Notes: generated by a model from the letters alone, not told the origin. Counted from the first letter of the stretch, positions 36,581-46,101 are shown. The stretch: DNA of 64,000 bases from Brevibacterium ravenspurgense (GCF_001584615.1 NZ_LQQC01000010.1:682001-746000); one strand, 5' to 3'. Translations and numbers: made by a program.

Positions 36581-37588
36581 ATGCGCTTAGCCGTCCTCGA
36601 TATCGGGTCCAACAGCATTCACCTTCTTGTGGTCGACGCTCACGAGGGTGCCCCGCCGCTTCCGGCGTCATCCCACAAGGAAGTTCTGCGGCTGGCCGAA
36701 CACCTCAAAGACGACGGTTCGCTGTCGAAATACGGTGCCAACAGGCTGCTGCACTTCTGCCGCGAAGCCATCGTCGTAGCCGAAGAACAGGGCGCTGAGC
36801 GAATCCTGGCCTTTGCCACCTCGGCACTGCGCGAAGCCCCCAACGGGCAGAAGCTCATCGACAGAATCCACGAAGAGACCGGCTTGATCCTCAATGTCAT
36901 GTCCGGTCAGGACGAAGCGCGCATCACGTTCCTTGCGGTCCGCCGCTGGTTTGGCTGGTCGGCCGGCAAGATCCTGCTGATGGACATCGGCGGGGGCTCA
37001 TTTGAACTGGCTGCAGGAACTGACGAATACCCGGATGCCGCAGTTTCGGTTCCACTGGGCGCCGGCCGCATGCTCAACCACTACCTGAGCCACGAACTTC
37101 CCAACCCGGAAGAAATCGCGCAGCTGCGCAGGCACGCCCGCCACACCATCGGCAAAGTGGCCGGCCAGATCAACCGGGTCGGCAAACCTGACCACATCGT
37201 CGGTTCGTCCAAGACCTTCCGCTCCCTGGCCCGCATTGCCGGCGCCGCCTCGTCCAGTCACGGCATCTACGTGCCGCGCTACCTGTACAGAAAAGACATG
37301 CCCGGCATCATCGATGCTCTGGCCTCCCGCACCCCGGCCGAACGTGCCGAGCTGCCCGGTGTTTCCGAAAACCGCGGGGGACAGGTGCTCGCCGGCGCGA
37401 TCGTCGCCGACGCGGCGTTCACCATCTTCGGCGTCGAAAAGATGGCGATCTCACCGTGGGCTCTGCGCGAGGGCATCATCATGCGCCAGCTGGACCTGCT
37501 GGACACGGCAGAGCACGTTTCGGTCCGCCACACGCTCGACGGCGACGAAACCCCCACCACCACAAACGGCAACCAGGCGGTCAGGTAA
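36581..37588 (+). CDS. ppx: Exopolyphosphatase / pppGpp phosphohydrolase family protein
   Basis: Ppx/GppA family of the ASKHA fold, hydrolysing polyphosphate or pppGpp. 335 residues: phosphate loop 1 LDIGSNSIHLLVV at the N-terminus and phosphate loop 2 MDIGGGSFELA. It is the short actinobacterial type, without the C-terminal HD-like extension. The two activities cannot be separated from sequence. Probably leaderless. The next genes (TIM barrel, proC) follow in the same direction. Confidence 0.9.
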   Translation: MRLAVLDIGSNSIHLLVVDAHEGAPPLPASSHKEVLRLAEHLKDDGSLSKYGANRLLHFCREAIVVAEEQGAERILAFATSALREAPNGQKLIDRIHEETGLILNVMSGQDEARITFLAVRRWFGWSAGKILLMDIGGGSFELAAGTDEYPDAAVSVPLGAGRMLNHYLSHELPNPEEIAQLRRHARHTIGKVAGQINRVGKPDHIVGSSKTFRSLARIAGAASSSHGIYVPRYLYRKDMPGIIDALASRTPAERAELPGVSENRGGQVLAGAIVADAAFTIFGVEKMAISPWALREGIIMRQLDLLDTAEHVSVRHTLDGDETPTTTNGNQAVR

Positions 37589-37624
37589 AACCACAGCGGC
37601 CTGCTCCGGTGAGAAGAGTGTGCC

Positions 37625-37630
37625 TAGACT
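37625..37630 (+). promoter_or_regulatory. -10 box for leaderless TIM-barrel gene
   Basis: TAGACT, 6 bases before the GTG at 37637. Confidence 0.5.
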
Positions 37631-37636
37631 GAGAGC

Positions 37637-38548
37637 GTGACAGACAAGACACCTCGTAAGGCGTTCACGAAGAAGAACCGCGCCCGCGCAGACTCCCTGC
37701 GCCACCGCGCCTATTTCGAGAACAACCCCGTCTACGAACACGGAGCTTCGCACAGCTCCGAAGGGCGGATCCGCGTGGGGCTGTCGTCATCATCGGTGTA
37801 CCCCATGACGGTGGAGAACACGTTCAACATCGCGGCCGGACTGGGCTATGACGGTGTCGAAATCATGATCACCGACAACCCCGGTACCCAGAGCGCTTCG
37901 CACATTCTGGAGCACTCCCAGCGCACCGGCCTGCCGGTGCTGTCGCTGCACGCACCCACACTCCTGCTGCTGCCGCGCGTGATGCACAAAGACAACTGGG
38001 AAAAGCTGCGCCTGACCGCAAAGCTGGCAACCGACGTGGGGGCCGAAACCGTTGTCCTGCACCCGCCTTTTCGGTGGCAGGGCGACTACGCGCGCGGCTT
38101 CGTCGACGGGGTGCGCCGCTTGACACAGGAAACCGGTGTGCGCCTGGCCGTGGAGAACATGTACCCGTGGCGGGCGGGCGTGCGGGAACTGCAGATCTAC
38201 TACCCGGACTGGAACCCGCTGGACGAAGACTACGACCACATGACGTTCGACTTTTCACACGCCGCGACAGCCGGAATGAACGCGCTGGAAACCCTGCAGG
38301 GCATCCACGACCGCGTGCGGGTGCTGCACGTGACAGACGGCGCGGGTTCCCTCATGGACGAACACCTGGTTCCGGGGCGCGGAAAAATGCCGGTCAAAGA
38401 GTGCCTGCAGTACTTGGCGAAGGTCAACTGGTCGGGTGAGGCCGTCATTGAAGTCAACACGCGCTTTGTGGCCAAGAAGTCCACGCGCATGGAAATGCTC
38501 GCGGAGTCCTTGGCGTTCACCCGGAAGCATTTGGGCCTGAACGGCTAG
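37637..38548 (+). CDS. Sugar phosphate isomerase/epimerase-family protein
   Basis: 303 residues of the xylose-isomerase-like TIM-barrel family (AP endonuclease 2 superfamily). Typical segments are VGLSSSSVYPMTVENTFNIAAGLGYDGVEI, LSLHAPTLLL, ETVVLHPPFRW, LAVENMYPW and VLHVTDGAGSLMDEHLVPGRG, holding His/Glu/Asp residues that bind metal in the family. Substrate unknown. Its place between ppx and proC is conserved in actinobacteria. The GTG start is probably leaderless. Confidence 0.85.
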   Translation: MTDKTPRKAFTKKNRARADSLRHRAYFENNPVYEHGASHSSEGRIRVGLSSSSVYPMTVENTFNIAAGLGYDGVEIMITDNPGTQSASHILEHSQRTGLPVLSLHAPTLLLLPRVMHKDNWEKLRLTAKLATDVGAETVVLHPPFRWQGDYARGFVDGVRRLTQETGVRLAVENMYPWRAGVRELQIYYPDWNPLDEDYDHMTFDFSHAATAGMNALETLQGIHDRVRVLHVTDGAGSLMDEHLVPGRGKMPVKECLQYLAKVNWSGEAVIEVNTRFVAKKSTRMEMLAESLAFTRKHLGLNG

Positions 38549-38576
38549 GGCGAGGTTGGAACACGAAGGAGCAGAC

Positions 38577-39404
38577 ATGGCTGTCACAGTTGCGATCATC
38601 GGAGCGGGAAGCATGGGGTCGTCCCTGCTCAAAGGCATGTTGAGCACGGATGCGCTCAGTAATGAGAACGTTCGCGCCACCACGCATTCGCACGCTTCGG
38701 CGCAGAAGCTGGCGCAGGAACTCGGCATCCGCGCCATTGCTGCCGAAGACAACGCGAATGCCAACGCTGAGGCCGTGCAAGGTGCGGACTTCGTGTTCCT
38801 GGGCGTGAAGCCCTGGTCGATCCGCGAAACAGCTCAGAGCTTTGCAGATGCGGTCAGCGAAGACACCGTCATTGTGTCTATGGCCGCCGGGGTGTCGCTG
38901 GAAACGCTCGCCGCCGCCTTCCCGAACAACCCGGTTGTGCGGATCATGCCGAACACGCCTTCTGCCATCGGCAAGGGGGTCATCACGGTGTCTCCTGATG
39001 GCAAGGCTCCCGAGGTTCAGGTCGAGGAGCTCACGAAGCTCCTGTCGGGTGCCGGGGAGGTCTTCACGGTTCCCGAATCGGCTATCGGCGGCATGATCGG
39101 CATTTCAGGTTCGGGTGTCGCCTACTTCTTCCTGCTGGCAGAAAAGCTCATCACCGCCGGTCAGGAACTCGGTTTGGATGAAGACACCGCCCGCCGCATG
39201 GCTGTCGCCACCGCTGAAGGTGCGGGTCTGCTGCTGGCCGGCGACCCCGACCCCGCGAAGCTGCGCGCTGCTGTCGCCCACCCCGGCGGCACTACGGCCG
39301 CTGCGGTCGACTCCTTTGAAGCCGACGGCTTCGAAGCGAGCGTCGTCCGCGCGGCACGGGCCGCAGCTGAAAAAGCCGCTGACATGGAGCGCGAAAACAG
39401 CTGA
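38577..39404 (+). CDS. proC: Pyrroline-5-carboxylate reductase
   Basis: Last step of proline synthesis, reducing P5C with NADPH. 275 residues: N-terminal Rossmann motif VAIIGAGSMGSSLLKGM and the C-terminal signature SGSGVAYFFLLAEKL followed by HPGGTTAAAVDSFE. The ATG at 38577 has GAAGGAG 6 bases upstream. Separated from the preceding gene by 28 bp. Confidence 0.95.
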   Translation: MAVTVAIIGAGSMGSSLLKGMLSTDALSNENVRATTHSHASAQKLAQELGIRAIAAEDNANANAEAVQGADFVFLGVKPWSIRETAQSFADAVSEDTVIVSMAAGVSLETLAAAFPNNPVVRIMPNTPSAIGKGVITVSPDGKAPEVQVEELTKLLSGAGEVFTVPESAIGGMIGISGSGVAYFFLLAEKLITAGQELGLDEDTARRMAVATAEGAGLLLAGDPDPAKLRAAVAHPGGTTAAAVDSFEADGFEASVVRAARAAAEKAADMERENS

Positions 39405-39462
39405 CCGGAGCCCCGCTCAACCGAGCTTGCGAGCATCCGGCGCTGGCGCCTCGGGAGCCCAG

Positions 39463-40140
39463 TTACGGGCGGCCGGCGAAGCGGCCCAGCAGCTCCACGT
39501 GCCCGGCGACAATTAGAACATCGTGTTCGCCGATGCGCGAACTCGGTTCCGCATAGGTAAAATCGCGGCCGGGAGACTTGATGCCCACAACCGTGACCCC
39601 GTAGTCGTCGCGGATCTTCGATTCGCCGAGCGTAAAGCCCTGCACTTCTTTCGGCGGCCGCATTTTCACGACCGCAAAATGGCCGTCGTCGAACTCGATG
39701 AAGTCGAGCATGCGCGACGACACAAGGTGAGCCACACGCGCACCGGCTTCAGATTCCGGGTAGAGCACGTGTTCAGCGCCGATGCGGTGCAGAATCTTGC
39801 CGTGCGAATTCGAAATCGCCTTCGCCCACACCTGCTCAACACCGATGTCGACGAGGTTCGCGGTCGTGAGCACAGACGCCTCGATCGACGTGCCGATGCC
39901 GACAACAGCGGTCGAAAAGTCCTCGGCACCCAGCTGGCGCAGCGCTTCGAGATTGGTGGCGTCGGCTTCGACAATGTGGGTGAGCTTGCCCGTGAACTCC
40001 GCGACCTTGTTCGGGTCGCGCTCAATGGCGAGCACCTGCCGGCCGAGCTTCATCAGGTTTTCAGCGGTCGAAGCGCCGAAACGGCCCAAGCCGACGACAA
40101 GCACAGAGGAGTTGTCGGTCTTCTGTTTGCGCTTAGCCAA
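39463..40140 (-). CDS. Potassium uptake regulatory subunit (TrkA/KtrA-like)
   Basis: 225 residues: RCK-N domain (about 12-135, VLVVGLGRFGASTAENL) that binds NAD(H) or ATP, and a TrkA-C domain (about 145-220). With TrkH/KtrB it forms a gated K+ uptake channel. The TTG at 40138-40140 overlaps the end of the trkH gene by 8 bases and gives the expected MAKRKQ start; AGAAAGG lies upstream. KtrA is the closer match by length. Confidence 0.9.
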   Translation of the reverse strand: MAKRKQKTDNSSVLVVGLGRFGASTAENLMKLGRQVLAIERDPNKVAEFTGKLTHIVEADATNLEALRQLGAEDFSTAVVGIGTSIEASVLTTANLVDIGVEQVWAKAISNSHGKILHRIGAEHVLYPESEAGARVAHLVSSRMLDFIEFDDGHFAVVKMRPPKEVQGFTLGESKIRDDYGVTVVGIKSPGRDFTYAEPSSRIGEHDVLIVAGHVELLGRFAGRP

Positions 40141-41539
40141 TGATCGGCCTTTCTTCCGGGTGGCGGAAATGGGTCAGCGAGTCGCGCTGGGACAGAGCGG
40201 CTGCCAGTGAGATCGTACCCAGTCGGCCCAAGAACATGAGGAGGCTCAGAATGTACAGCGCGGGCTCCGGGGCCCTTTCAGTGAACCCGGACGACAGCCC
40301 GCACGTGCCGAAAGCGGATATGACGTCCATGAGCGCATCATCGAGATCTTCGTGCGTCATGGCCAGCATCGCCATGGTTCCGCCGATCACGATGATGAAC
40401 CCGGCAATCGTCACAGAGATCGCCAGGCGAACAGCCGAAGGGTCGATACGGCGCTTGAAGGCCACAGCGTCACGGGCACCGCGCGCTTCCGCCCACGCTG
40501 CGAGCACGAGCACAGCCAGGGTGGTGACTTTGATGCCGCCGGCAGTTGACGACGAACCGCCGCCGATGAACATGAGCACATCAAGTGCCAAGTGGCTGGC
40601 GTCTGACATGGAAGAGACATCGACGGTGTTCATGCCCAAAGACCTGGCGGTCAGCGACATGAAGACAGACTGGAAGCCGTAGTTGACGAAACCGCTTCCG
40701 GCCATCGTCTTCTCATTGCCCCACTCGAAGATCGCAATGAGAACACTTCCCACGGCCAGCAGAATGAGCGAAGTCGTCAGAGTCAGCTTGGTGTGGAGGT
40801 CCCACTGGCGGGGGCGATTCCACAGGACGCCCATGATGAGCACAACCGGGAAGCCCAGCGAACCGACAAACGCCGAAAACATCACCACGGAGATGATCCA
40901 GTGGTCATCAGCGAAGGCGATCATGCCCGAATCGTGAATCGAGAAGCCGGCGTTGTTGTAGGTGGAGATGGCGTAGAAGGCCGCGTTGGCCGCAGCGTCT
41001 CCCAACTGGGCGCCGCGGCGCAGAAAGCCGATGAGCAGGCCGAAGAACACGACGGTTTCCACAATGAGGACCGTGCTGATGACGGTGCGCAGCAGGGTGC
41101 CCATCTGGCCGAGTTTGAAGGTGTTCGTCGCCTGGGCCGCAATGAGCCGCTGCCGTACCCCGAGCTTCTTGGACACGAGCATGCCCAGCATCGACGCAAT
41201 AGTCAGGATGCCCATGCCGCCGACCTGCACACCGGCGGCGATGATCGTGAGCCCGAAATCTGAAAAGTACTCGTGCAGGGTCACCGGAGTCAGTCCCGTC
41301 ACGCACACGGCCGAGGTGGCAACGAACAGGCTGTTGGCGAAGGAGAACTGAGACGGATCCTGATGGGCCGCTGGAAGGCAGAGGAGCGCGGTGAAGAAGC
41401 CGATGACGACAATGAACGCGACCATCGCCAAACGGGCGGGCGACTGCTCTGCGACCCTGTCGACAAAGTCGCGCGCAGCACGGGCCGGCAGTGCCGCAGC
41501 AGTGAGCAGCTCGCGCCTCTTTTCGCCGTTCTTCTTCAC
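40133..41539 (-). CDS. Potassium uptake membrane subunit (TrkH/KtrB-like)
   Basis: 468 residues with four channel-like repeats. The pore loops include SAVCVTGLTPVT, STYNNAGFSI, TARSLGMNTVD and FGTCGLSSGFT, each with the filter glycine, and the gating-loop glycine run GGGSSSTAGGIK. The GTG at 41539 was chosen for length and for a TATGCT 8 bases upstream; the frame runs on upstream but over the divergent acuC gene. Operon with the RCK subunit. Confidence 0.9.
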   Translation of the reverse strand: MKKNGEKRRELLTAAALPARAARDFVDRVAEQSPARLAMVAFIVVIGFFTALLCLPAAHQDPSQFSFANSLFVATSAVCVTGLTPVTLHEYFSDFGLTIIAAGVQVGGMGILTIASMLGMLVSKKLGVRQRLIAAQATNTFKLGQMGTLLRTVISTVLIVETVVFFGLLIGFLRRGAQLGDAAANAAFYAISTYNNAGFSIHDSGMIAFADDHWIISVVMFSAFVGSLGFPVVLIMGVLWNRPRQWDLHTKLTLTTSLILLAVGSVLIAIFEWGNEKTMAGSGFVNYGFQSVFMSLTARSLGMNTVDVSSMSDASHLALDVLMFIGGGSSSTAGGIKVTTLAVLVLAAWAEARGARDAVAFKRRIDPSAVRLAISVTIAGFIIVIGGTMAMLAMTHEDLDDALMDVISAFGTCGLSSGFTERAPEPALYILSLLMFLGRLGTISLAAALSQRDSLTHFRHPEERPIIG

Positions 41540-41635
41540 AGAGAGCCAGCATAGTCTCACGCGCGCACACGCGCCCAGGGACACTGGGGGAGGTCGGGAA
41601 GTGAGCCGCTGTGCGTGAAGCGGATCACGTTTGGC

Positions 41636-41641
41636 TACAGT
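41636..41641 (+). promoter_or_regulatory. -10 box for leaderless acuC
   Basis: TACAGT, 6 bases before the ATG at 41648. Confidence 0.55.
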
Positions 41642-41647
41642 ACGAGT

Positions 41648-42844
41648 ATGAGCAGAGAAGAAGTTCTGGTGATGTGGGATGAATCCCTCACCGAATACAA
41701 TTTCGGTCCGCACCACCCAATGCACCCGCTGCGGCTGGACCTGACGGCCAAGCTGTCGCAGGACTTCGGACTGTTCGACGCATCCAACATCCACATTCAG
41801 TCCGTGCCGCAGGTCGACGAAGAAGCGCTCGCCCGTCTGCACACGCAGGAGTTCATCGACGCCGTCAAAGCAGCGGGGACCTCCTCCTCGATTTCGGAAG
41901 AAGACCAGCAGACCTACGGGGTGGGAACAGAAGACGTTCCCCGCTTCGATCAGATCCACGAAGCCTCCGGCAGGCTCTTCCAGGCCAGCATCGAAGCGGC
42001 CAAGGCAATCACGTCCGGTCGGTACAACCGCGCAGTCAACTTCTGCGGCGGAATGCACCACGCGATGCCCGGCAAAGCCGCCGGCTTCTGCGTCTACAAC
42101 GACTGCGCGGCGGCAATCCAAGAGTTCTTGGACGCCGGATACGAGCGCGTGGTCTACCTCGACCTTGACGCCCACCACGGCGACGGAACCGAGCACTTCT
42201 TCTGGGACGACCCCCGCGTGCTCACCATCAGCCTGCACGAAAACGGCCGCTTCCTGTTCCCCGGCACCGGCTACGCATCTGAAATCGGCGGAATGAAAGC
42301 CGCCGCCAGCGCCGTCAACATCGCCCTGCCGCCGCGCACCTCAGACGCCGACTGGCTGCGCGCGCTCGATGGTGTTGTGCCCCAGGTGATCCGCGAATTC
42401 AAACCGCAGGCAATCGTCTCCCAGCACGGCTGTGACGGGCACAACCTCGACCCGCTCACGCATCTGCGCCTGTCGGTTGACGCTATGCGCCGGGCCGCAG
42501 AGTGGGTGCGCGATCTCGCAGAAGAGCACGCGGACGGCAAGTGGCTGGCCGTTGGCGGCGGCGGATACGCCATCATCGACGTTGTGCCGCGCGCATGGAC
42601 GAACCTCGTGGCAATCGCCGGCGGCATCGAACTCAAGCCCGCAACAGAAATGCCCGACCGCTGGCGCGACTACGTCTACAGCCTCACCGGCCGCGATGCC
42701 CCCAAGCGGATGACCGACGGTTCCGACGCCGCTTTCTCCACGTGGGAGCGCGGCTACGATCCCGAATCCGACCTTGACCGAACCGTCATGAGCACGCGAA
42801 AGAACATCTTCCCGTTCTATGGGCTGGACGCCTACTACGACTGA
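41648..42844 (+). CDS. acuC: Class I histone-deacetylase-like protein (AcuC)
   Basis: Zinc-dependent protein lysine deacetylase; in Bacillus AcuC reactivates acetyl-CoA synthetase. 398 residues: GGMHHAMPGKAAGFCVYND carries the catalytic His pair, DLDAHHGDGTEHFF the zinc Asp/His, HGCDGHNLDPLTHL the second zinc Asp region, and GGGGY the catalytic Tyr. Cytoplasmic. It diverges from the potassium-uptake genes, an arrangement also known in related actinobacteria. The target here is inferred only. Confidence 0.92.
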   Translation: MSREEVLVMWDESLTEYNFGPHHPMHPLRLDLTAKLSQDFGLFDASNIHIQSVPQVDEEALARLHTQEFIDAVKAAGTSSSISEEDQQTYGVGTEDVPRFDQIHEASGRLFQASIEAAKAITSGRYNRAVNFCGGMHHAMPGKAAGFCVYNDCAAAIQEFLDAGYERVVYLDLDAHHGDGTEHFFWDDPRVLTISLHENGRFLFPGTGYASEIGGMKAAASAVNIALPPRTSDADWLRALDGVVPQVIREFKPQAIVSQHGCDGHNLDPLTHLRLSVDAMRRAAEWVRDLAEEHADGKWLAVGGGGYAIIDVVPRAWTNLVAIAGGIELKPATEMPDRWRDYVYSLTGRDAPKRMTDGSDAAFSTWERGYDPESDLDRTVMSTRKNIFPFYGLDAYYD

Positions 42845-42950
42845 TTTCGCCGCCCACAGTGTGCCCGCAGTGTGGGCCCTTATACCAGACCGCGAGCCTT
42901 GAGTTCATATGACCGGTTGTTTAAGTTTGGGTTTCCACCCGGTTGCCCGT

Positions 42951-42956
42951 TAGGAT
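42951..42956 (+). promoter_or_regulatory. -10 box upstream of the bS22 gene
   Basis: TAGGAT about 60 bases before the GTG at 43016. The leader contains a CCCGCT/AGCGGG hairpin at 42973-42987. The -35 is not clear. Confidence 0.45.
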
Positions 42957-43015
42957 TGAGCGGTTAAGTCAGCCCGCTGTAAGCGGGGAAATCGTCGGAA
43001 TCGCGAGGGTTAAAC

Positions 43016-43114
43016 GTGGGTTCGGTAATCAAGAAGCGTCGTAAGCGTATGTCCAAGAAGAAGCACCGCAAGCTGCTTCGCAAGACCCGCCACCAGCGCC
43101 GCAACAAGAAGTAA
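43016..43114 (+). CDS. bS22-type ribosomal protein (AURKAIP1/COX24 domain)
   Basis: A 32-residue, extremely basic peptide beginning [19 protein letters not shown] and ending RRNKK, matching the short actinobacterial 30S-associated protein bS22. The start is GTG with GAGGG upstream. It is too short for usual length cut-offs. Found before the hemA neighbourhood in many actinobacteria. A terminator at 43129-43152 follows. Confidence 0.9.
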   Translation: MGSVIKKRRKRMSKKKHRKLLRKTRHQRRNKK

Positions 43115-43128
43115 TCAACTCCACACGT

Positions 43129-43152
43129 CCCCGTCGAAGCGATCCGGCGGGG
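43129..43152 (+). terminator. Terminator hairpin after bS22
   Basis: CCCCGTCG (43129-43136) pairs with CGGCGGGG (43145-43152, one G-U), followed by TTTC. Confidence 0.7.
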
Positions 43153-43245
43153 TTTCGTGCTGAATGAACCGGTGCGGAATTTCTCTGCACCGCGGACGTG
43201 CCGCACCCCGTATCTGAGTGGGGCCAACGGCGCGGGAAGGCTTAT

Positions 43246-43512
43246 ATGGGCGTCGTTGTTGAGTTCCTCACGCGTGAAAACTGCGGTCTGTGTGATACGG
43301 CTCGCGAAGTTGTCGAAGATGTGCTCGCAGACCAGCCGGAAACCTTCGATGTGCGGCTGAGCGTCATCGACATTGATTCCGATGCACAGCTGCAGGCCAA
43401 ATACGACTGGGATGTCCCGGTTGTTCTCATCAACGGCCGCCAGCACAGCTTCCACCGCGTGGACCCCAAGCGGTTCGCGCAGGCTCTGCGCGCAGCACAC
43501 GAACGCGGCTGA
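43246..43512 (+). CDS. Glutaredoxin-like thiol protein
   Basis: 88 residues with a thioredoxin fold: C-x2-C in RENCGLCDTA, and the cis-proline segment WDVPVVLINGR. DUF836/glutaredoxin-like family; exact partner unknown. The ATG at 43246 has GGAAGG upstream. It commonly lies upstream of hemA in actinobacteria, perhaps linking redox state to heme synthesis. An AACAGCG/CGCTGTT hairpin follows at 43523-43542. Confidence 0.85.
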   Translation: MGVVVEFLTRENCGLCDTAREVVEDVLADQPETFDVRLSVIDIDSDAQLQAKYDWDVPVVLINGRQHSFHRVDPKRFAQALRAAHERG

Positions 43513-43614
43513 TCGGGAATGAAACAGCGCCTGGACGCTGTTGTGCTCACGGGAGTCCGGTGAGCGTGAAAACCGCGATCGACGGGAGTCGTTCGCAATG
43601 AGGGAGCAAGACCA

Positions 43615-46101
43615 TTGACACTGCTGGTTCTGGGGATATCCCATCACTCAGCACCTCTTGACGTGCTTGACGCGCTCGCCTTGGACGCTGAGCGCGCAGA
43701 CTTGCTGCGCCGATCGGCGGCAGAGCGCGATTTCGTCAACAGCGCCGTTGTGCTGTCCACCTGCAACAGGCTCGAGATCATCGCCGACGTCACGTCCTTC
43801 CACGGCGGACTGGCCGACCTGGGCACGGCCCTGGTCGACGTCAGCGGACTTCCGTGGTCCGAACTCTTCTCCCACACCTACGTCCACTTCGACGACAAGG
43901 CCCAGGAGCACCTGTTCCTGCTGGCGGCAGGTCTTGACTCCATGGCCCTGGGGGAGACCCAAATCCTCGGCCAGCTGCGCGCATCCCTGCACGAAGGCGA
44001 ACGCGGCGGTTCAGTCGGCGGAGGTCTGAGCGAAGCACTCCAGTCGGCTCTTGAAGTCGGCAAGCGCGTGCACTCAGAAACCAAGCTGTCGTCCGTTTCG
44101 CTGTCACTGCTCGACACCGCGCTGGCAGAAGCCGAAGGCCACGTTGGTGACCTCGCCGGTGCAAACGCCCTCGTCGTCGGTGCCGGTGCGATGTCCGGGC
44201 TGACGGCCAAAACGCTGAAAGATCACGGGCTCAAGCGCATTCGGGTCATCAACCGCACCCTCGACAAGGCTCTGCGTCTGGCTCAGTCCGTCGGCGGTGA
44301 AGCCGTCGAACTGACACAGGAAAACCTGGTGCGCGAAATCGCCCAGGCCGACGTCATCGTGTCGGTCACCGGCGCCCGGGGCATTGTGCTGGACGAAGAC
44401 ACCGTCATCGCCTCGCTGCAGCAGGACCTCGACCAGAAGCTCAACAAGTTCTTCATCGACCTGGCGCTGCCCTATGACATCGCGGTGGAAGTCGGCGAAC
44501 TTCCGCACATCCGGGTGCTCAACCTCGACGGCATCAGCCGTCTCATTGCGTCTAATGAACACGCGCAGTCTGAATCTGTGCTCAGCGTGATCGCAGAAGC
44601 CCGCGCCCTCATCGAGCAGGCCATGGTCGACGACGCCGCGCGCCGCGCAGCCCGCCGGGTCTCACCGACCGTCACAGCGCTGCGCGAACAGGCCATCATG
44701 ATCGTCGATGCTGAATTCGAGCGCCTGAAGAACAAACTCGGCGCATCTGTCAGCGACGCGGCAATCGCCGAAATCAGCAAAACCCTGCACCGCACGGCCG
44801 ACAAGATCATCCACACGCCGACCGTCAAGGTGAAAGAACTCGCTTCGGCGGATTCCGGTGTTGACTACGCGGCCGCGCTCAACATGCTGTTCGACCTGAG
44901 TGCGCGCACCCGCGAACCCGAAACGGACCGCCGCGCCAGCAAGGTCGGCTCTGTCGCACAGACCGAAGAGGGCGGCAGCGGCCACATCGAAGCCGACGGC
45001 ACAACGCCGGTGGCCGATCACACCCTCGACGTGGTCGAACCCGAACACTTCACGGGCCGCACCATTCGCCTGGGCACCCGCCGCAGTCAGCTGGCGCGCA
45101 GCCAGTCGACCGCGATCGCTCAGCAGCTGGCCGCCCGCACCGGCTGGCGCATCGAGATCGTCGAAGTCGTCACAGAAGGCGACGTCAACATGACGCCACT
45201 GGCCCGCCTGGGCGGTTCCGGCGTCTTCGTGTCCTCGGTGCGCACCGCCCTGCTGACCGGCAAGGTCGACATTGCGGTCCATTCGCTGAAAGACCTGCCC
45301 ACAGCCCCAGCCGCAGGAATCGAGATGGCGGCGGTGCCACCTCGTGTGGATCCCTCCGACGTGCTCATCGCCCGCAACGGTCTCAGCCTGGTCGAACTGC
45401 CGCCCGGTTCGGTCGTCGGCACCGGTTCACCCCGCCGCGCCTCCCAGCTGCGGGCCGCCCGCCCCGACATCACCGTCACTGGAGTCCGCGGCAATGTGGG
45501 AACCCGCATCAACCACGTGACGGAAGGCCGGCTCGACGGTGTCGTCCTGGCAGCCGCCGGTGTGCGCCGTCTGGGACGCCTGGGCGAAGTCACCGATTTC
45601 CTCGACTCCTCGGTCATGCTTCCGGCCCCAGGCCAGGGAGCCCTCGCCGTGGAATGCCGCGCACCCGATGCCGCGCACGGCGATTTCGACCAGGAGATCC
45701 GCGAAGCCCTCGAAGGCCTTCACGACCCGGCTACGAGCCTCGCCGTCTACGCCGAACGCGCCATCCTCGAACGTTCGCAGGCCGGCTGTTCGGCCCCCAT
45801 CGGCGCCCTGGCCTCAATTGACGGAACCGCGCTGACACTCGCAGCGGTCATGGCCGATGACGAAGGCAAGCTCAGCCGGCTGTCCACAATCGCCACCCTG
45901 CCGGACGAAGTCACCGACAACATGGTCGAACTGTCCCGCGGAATCCAGTCGGAATCGCGCCGGATTGCCCGGGAACTCGGCTATCGGACAGCAGACGAAC
46001 TTCTCAGCACCCTCGGTGCTGTACCCGGCACGGCAAGCGGTGCCAACGCCCCAGAAACGAATCTTGTTATGACTCCCGGAGGTGACCGTGACCAGCGGTG
46101 A
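43615..46101 (+). CDS. hemAC: Fused glutamyl-tRNA reductase / porphobilinogen deaminase (HemA-HemC)
   Basis: Two heme enzymes in one 828-residue chain. Residues 1 to about 435 are HemA: SHHSAPLDVLDAL, catalytic C50 in VLSTCNRLE, GETQILGQLR, and the NADPH fold LVVGAGAMSGL. A Glu/Thr/Gly-rich linker covers about 436-478. Residues about 480-815 are HemC: IRLGTRRSQLARSQ, GVRGNVGTRI, and C725 in AGCSAPIG, the dipyrromethane-cofactor cysteine. All catalytic residues seen are intact. HemA makes glutamate-1-semialdehyde and HemC makes hydroxymethylbilane. The TTG start has GAGGGAG 8 bases upstream. It heads the operon. Confidence 0.93.
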   Translation: MTLLVLGISHHSAPLDVLDALALDAERADLLRRSAAERDFVNSAVVLSTCNRLEIIADVTSFHGGLADLGTALVDVSGLPWSELFSHTYVHFDDKAQEHLFLLAAGLDSMALGETQILGQLRASLHEGERGGSVGGGLSEALQSALEVGKRVHSETKLSSVSLSLLDTALAEAEGHVGDLAGANALVVGAGAMSGLTAKTLKDHGLKRIRVINRTLDKALRLAQSVGGEAVELTQENLVREIAQADVIVSVTGARGIVLDEDTVIASLQQDLDQKLNKFFIDLALPYDIAVEVGELPHIRVLNLDGISRLIASNEHAQSESVLSVIAEARALIEQAMVDDAARRAARRVSPTVTALREQAIMIVDAEFERLKNKLGASVSDAAIAEISKTLHRTADKIIHTPTVKVKELASADSGVDYAAALNMLFDLSARTREPETDRRASKVGSVAQTEEGGSGHIEADGTTPVADHTLDVVEPEHFTGRTIRLGTRRSQLARSQSTAIAQQLAARTGWRIEIVEVVTEGDVNMTPLARLGGSGVFVSSVRTALLTGKVDIAVHSLKDLPTAPAAGIEMAAVPPRVDPSDVLIARNGLSLVELPPGSVVGTGSPRRASQLRAARPDITVTGVRGNVGTRINHVTEGRLDGVVLAAAGVRRLGRLGEVTDFLDSSVMLPAPGQGALAVECRAPDAAHGDFDQEIREALEGLHDPATSLAVYAERAILERSQAGCSAPIGALASIDGTALTLAAVMADDEGKLSRLSTIATLPDEVTDNMVELSRGIQSESRRIARELGYRTADELLSTLGAVPGTASGANAPETNLVMTPGGDRDQR

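Noticed and set aside
41540-42238. Upstream extension of the trkH frame
   Set aside because: It is antisense to acuC and lacks membrane-protein character; the GTG at 41539 gives the usual length.
42852-42877. Hairpin CCCACA/TGTGGG after acuC
   Set aside because: Only six pairs with a large loop; too weak to list as a terminator.
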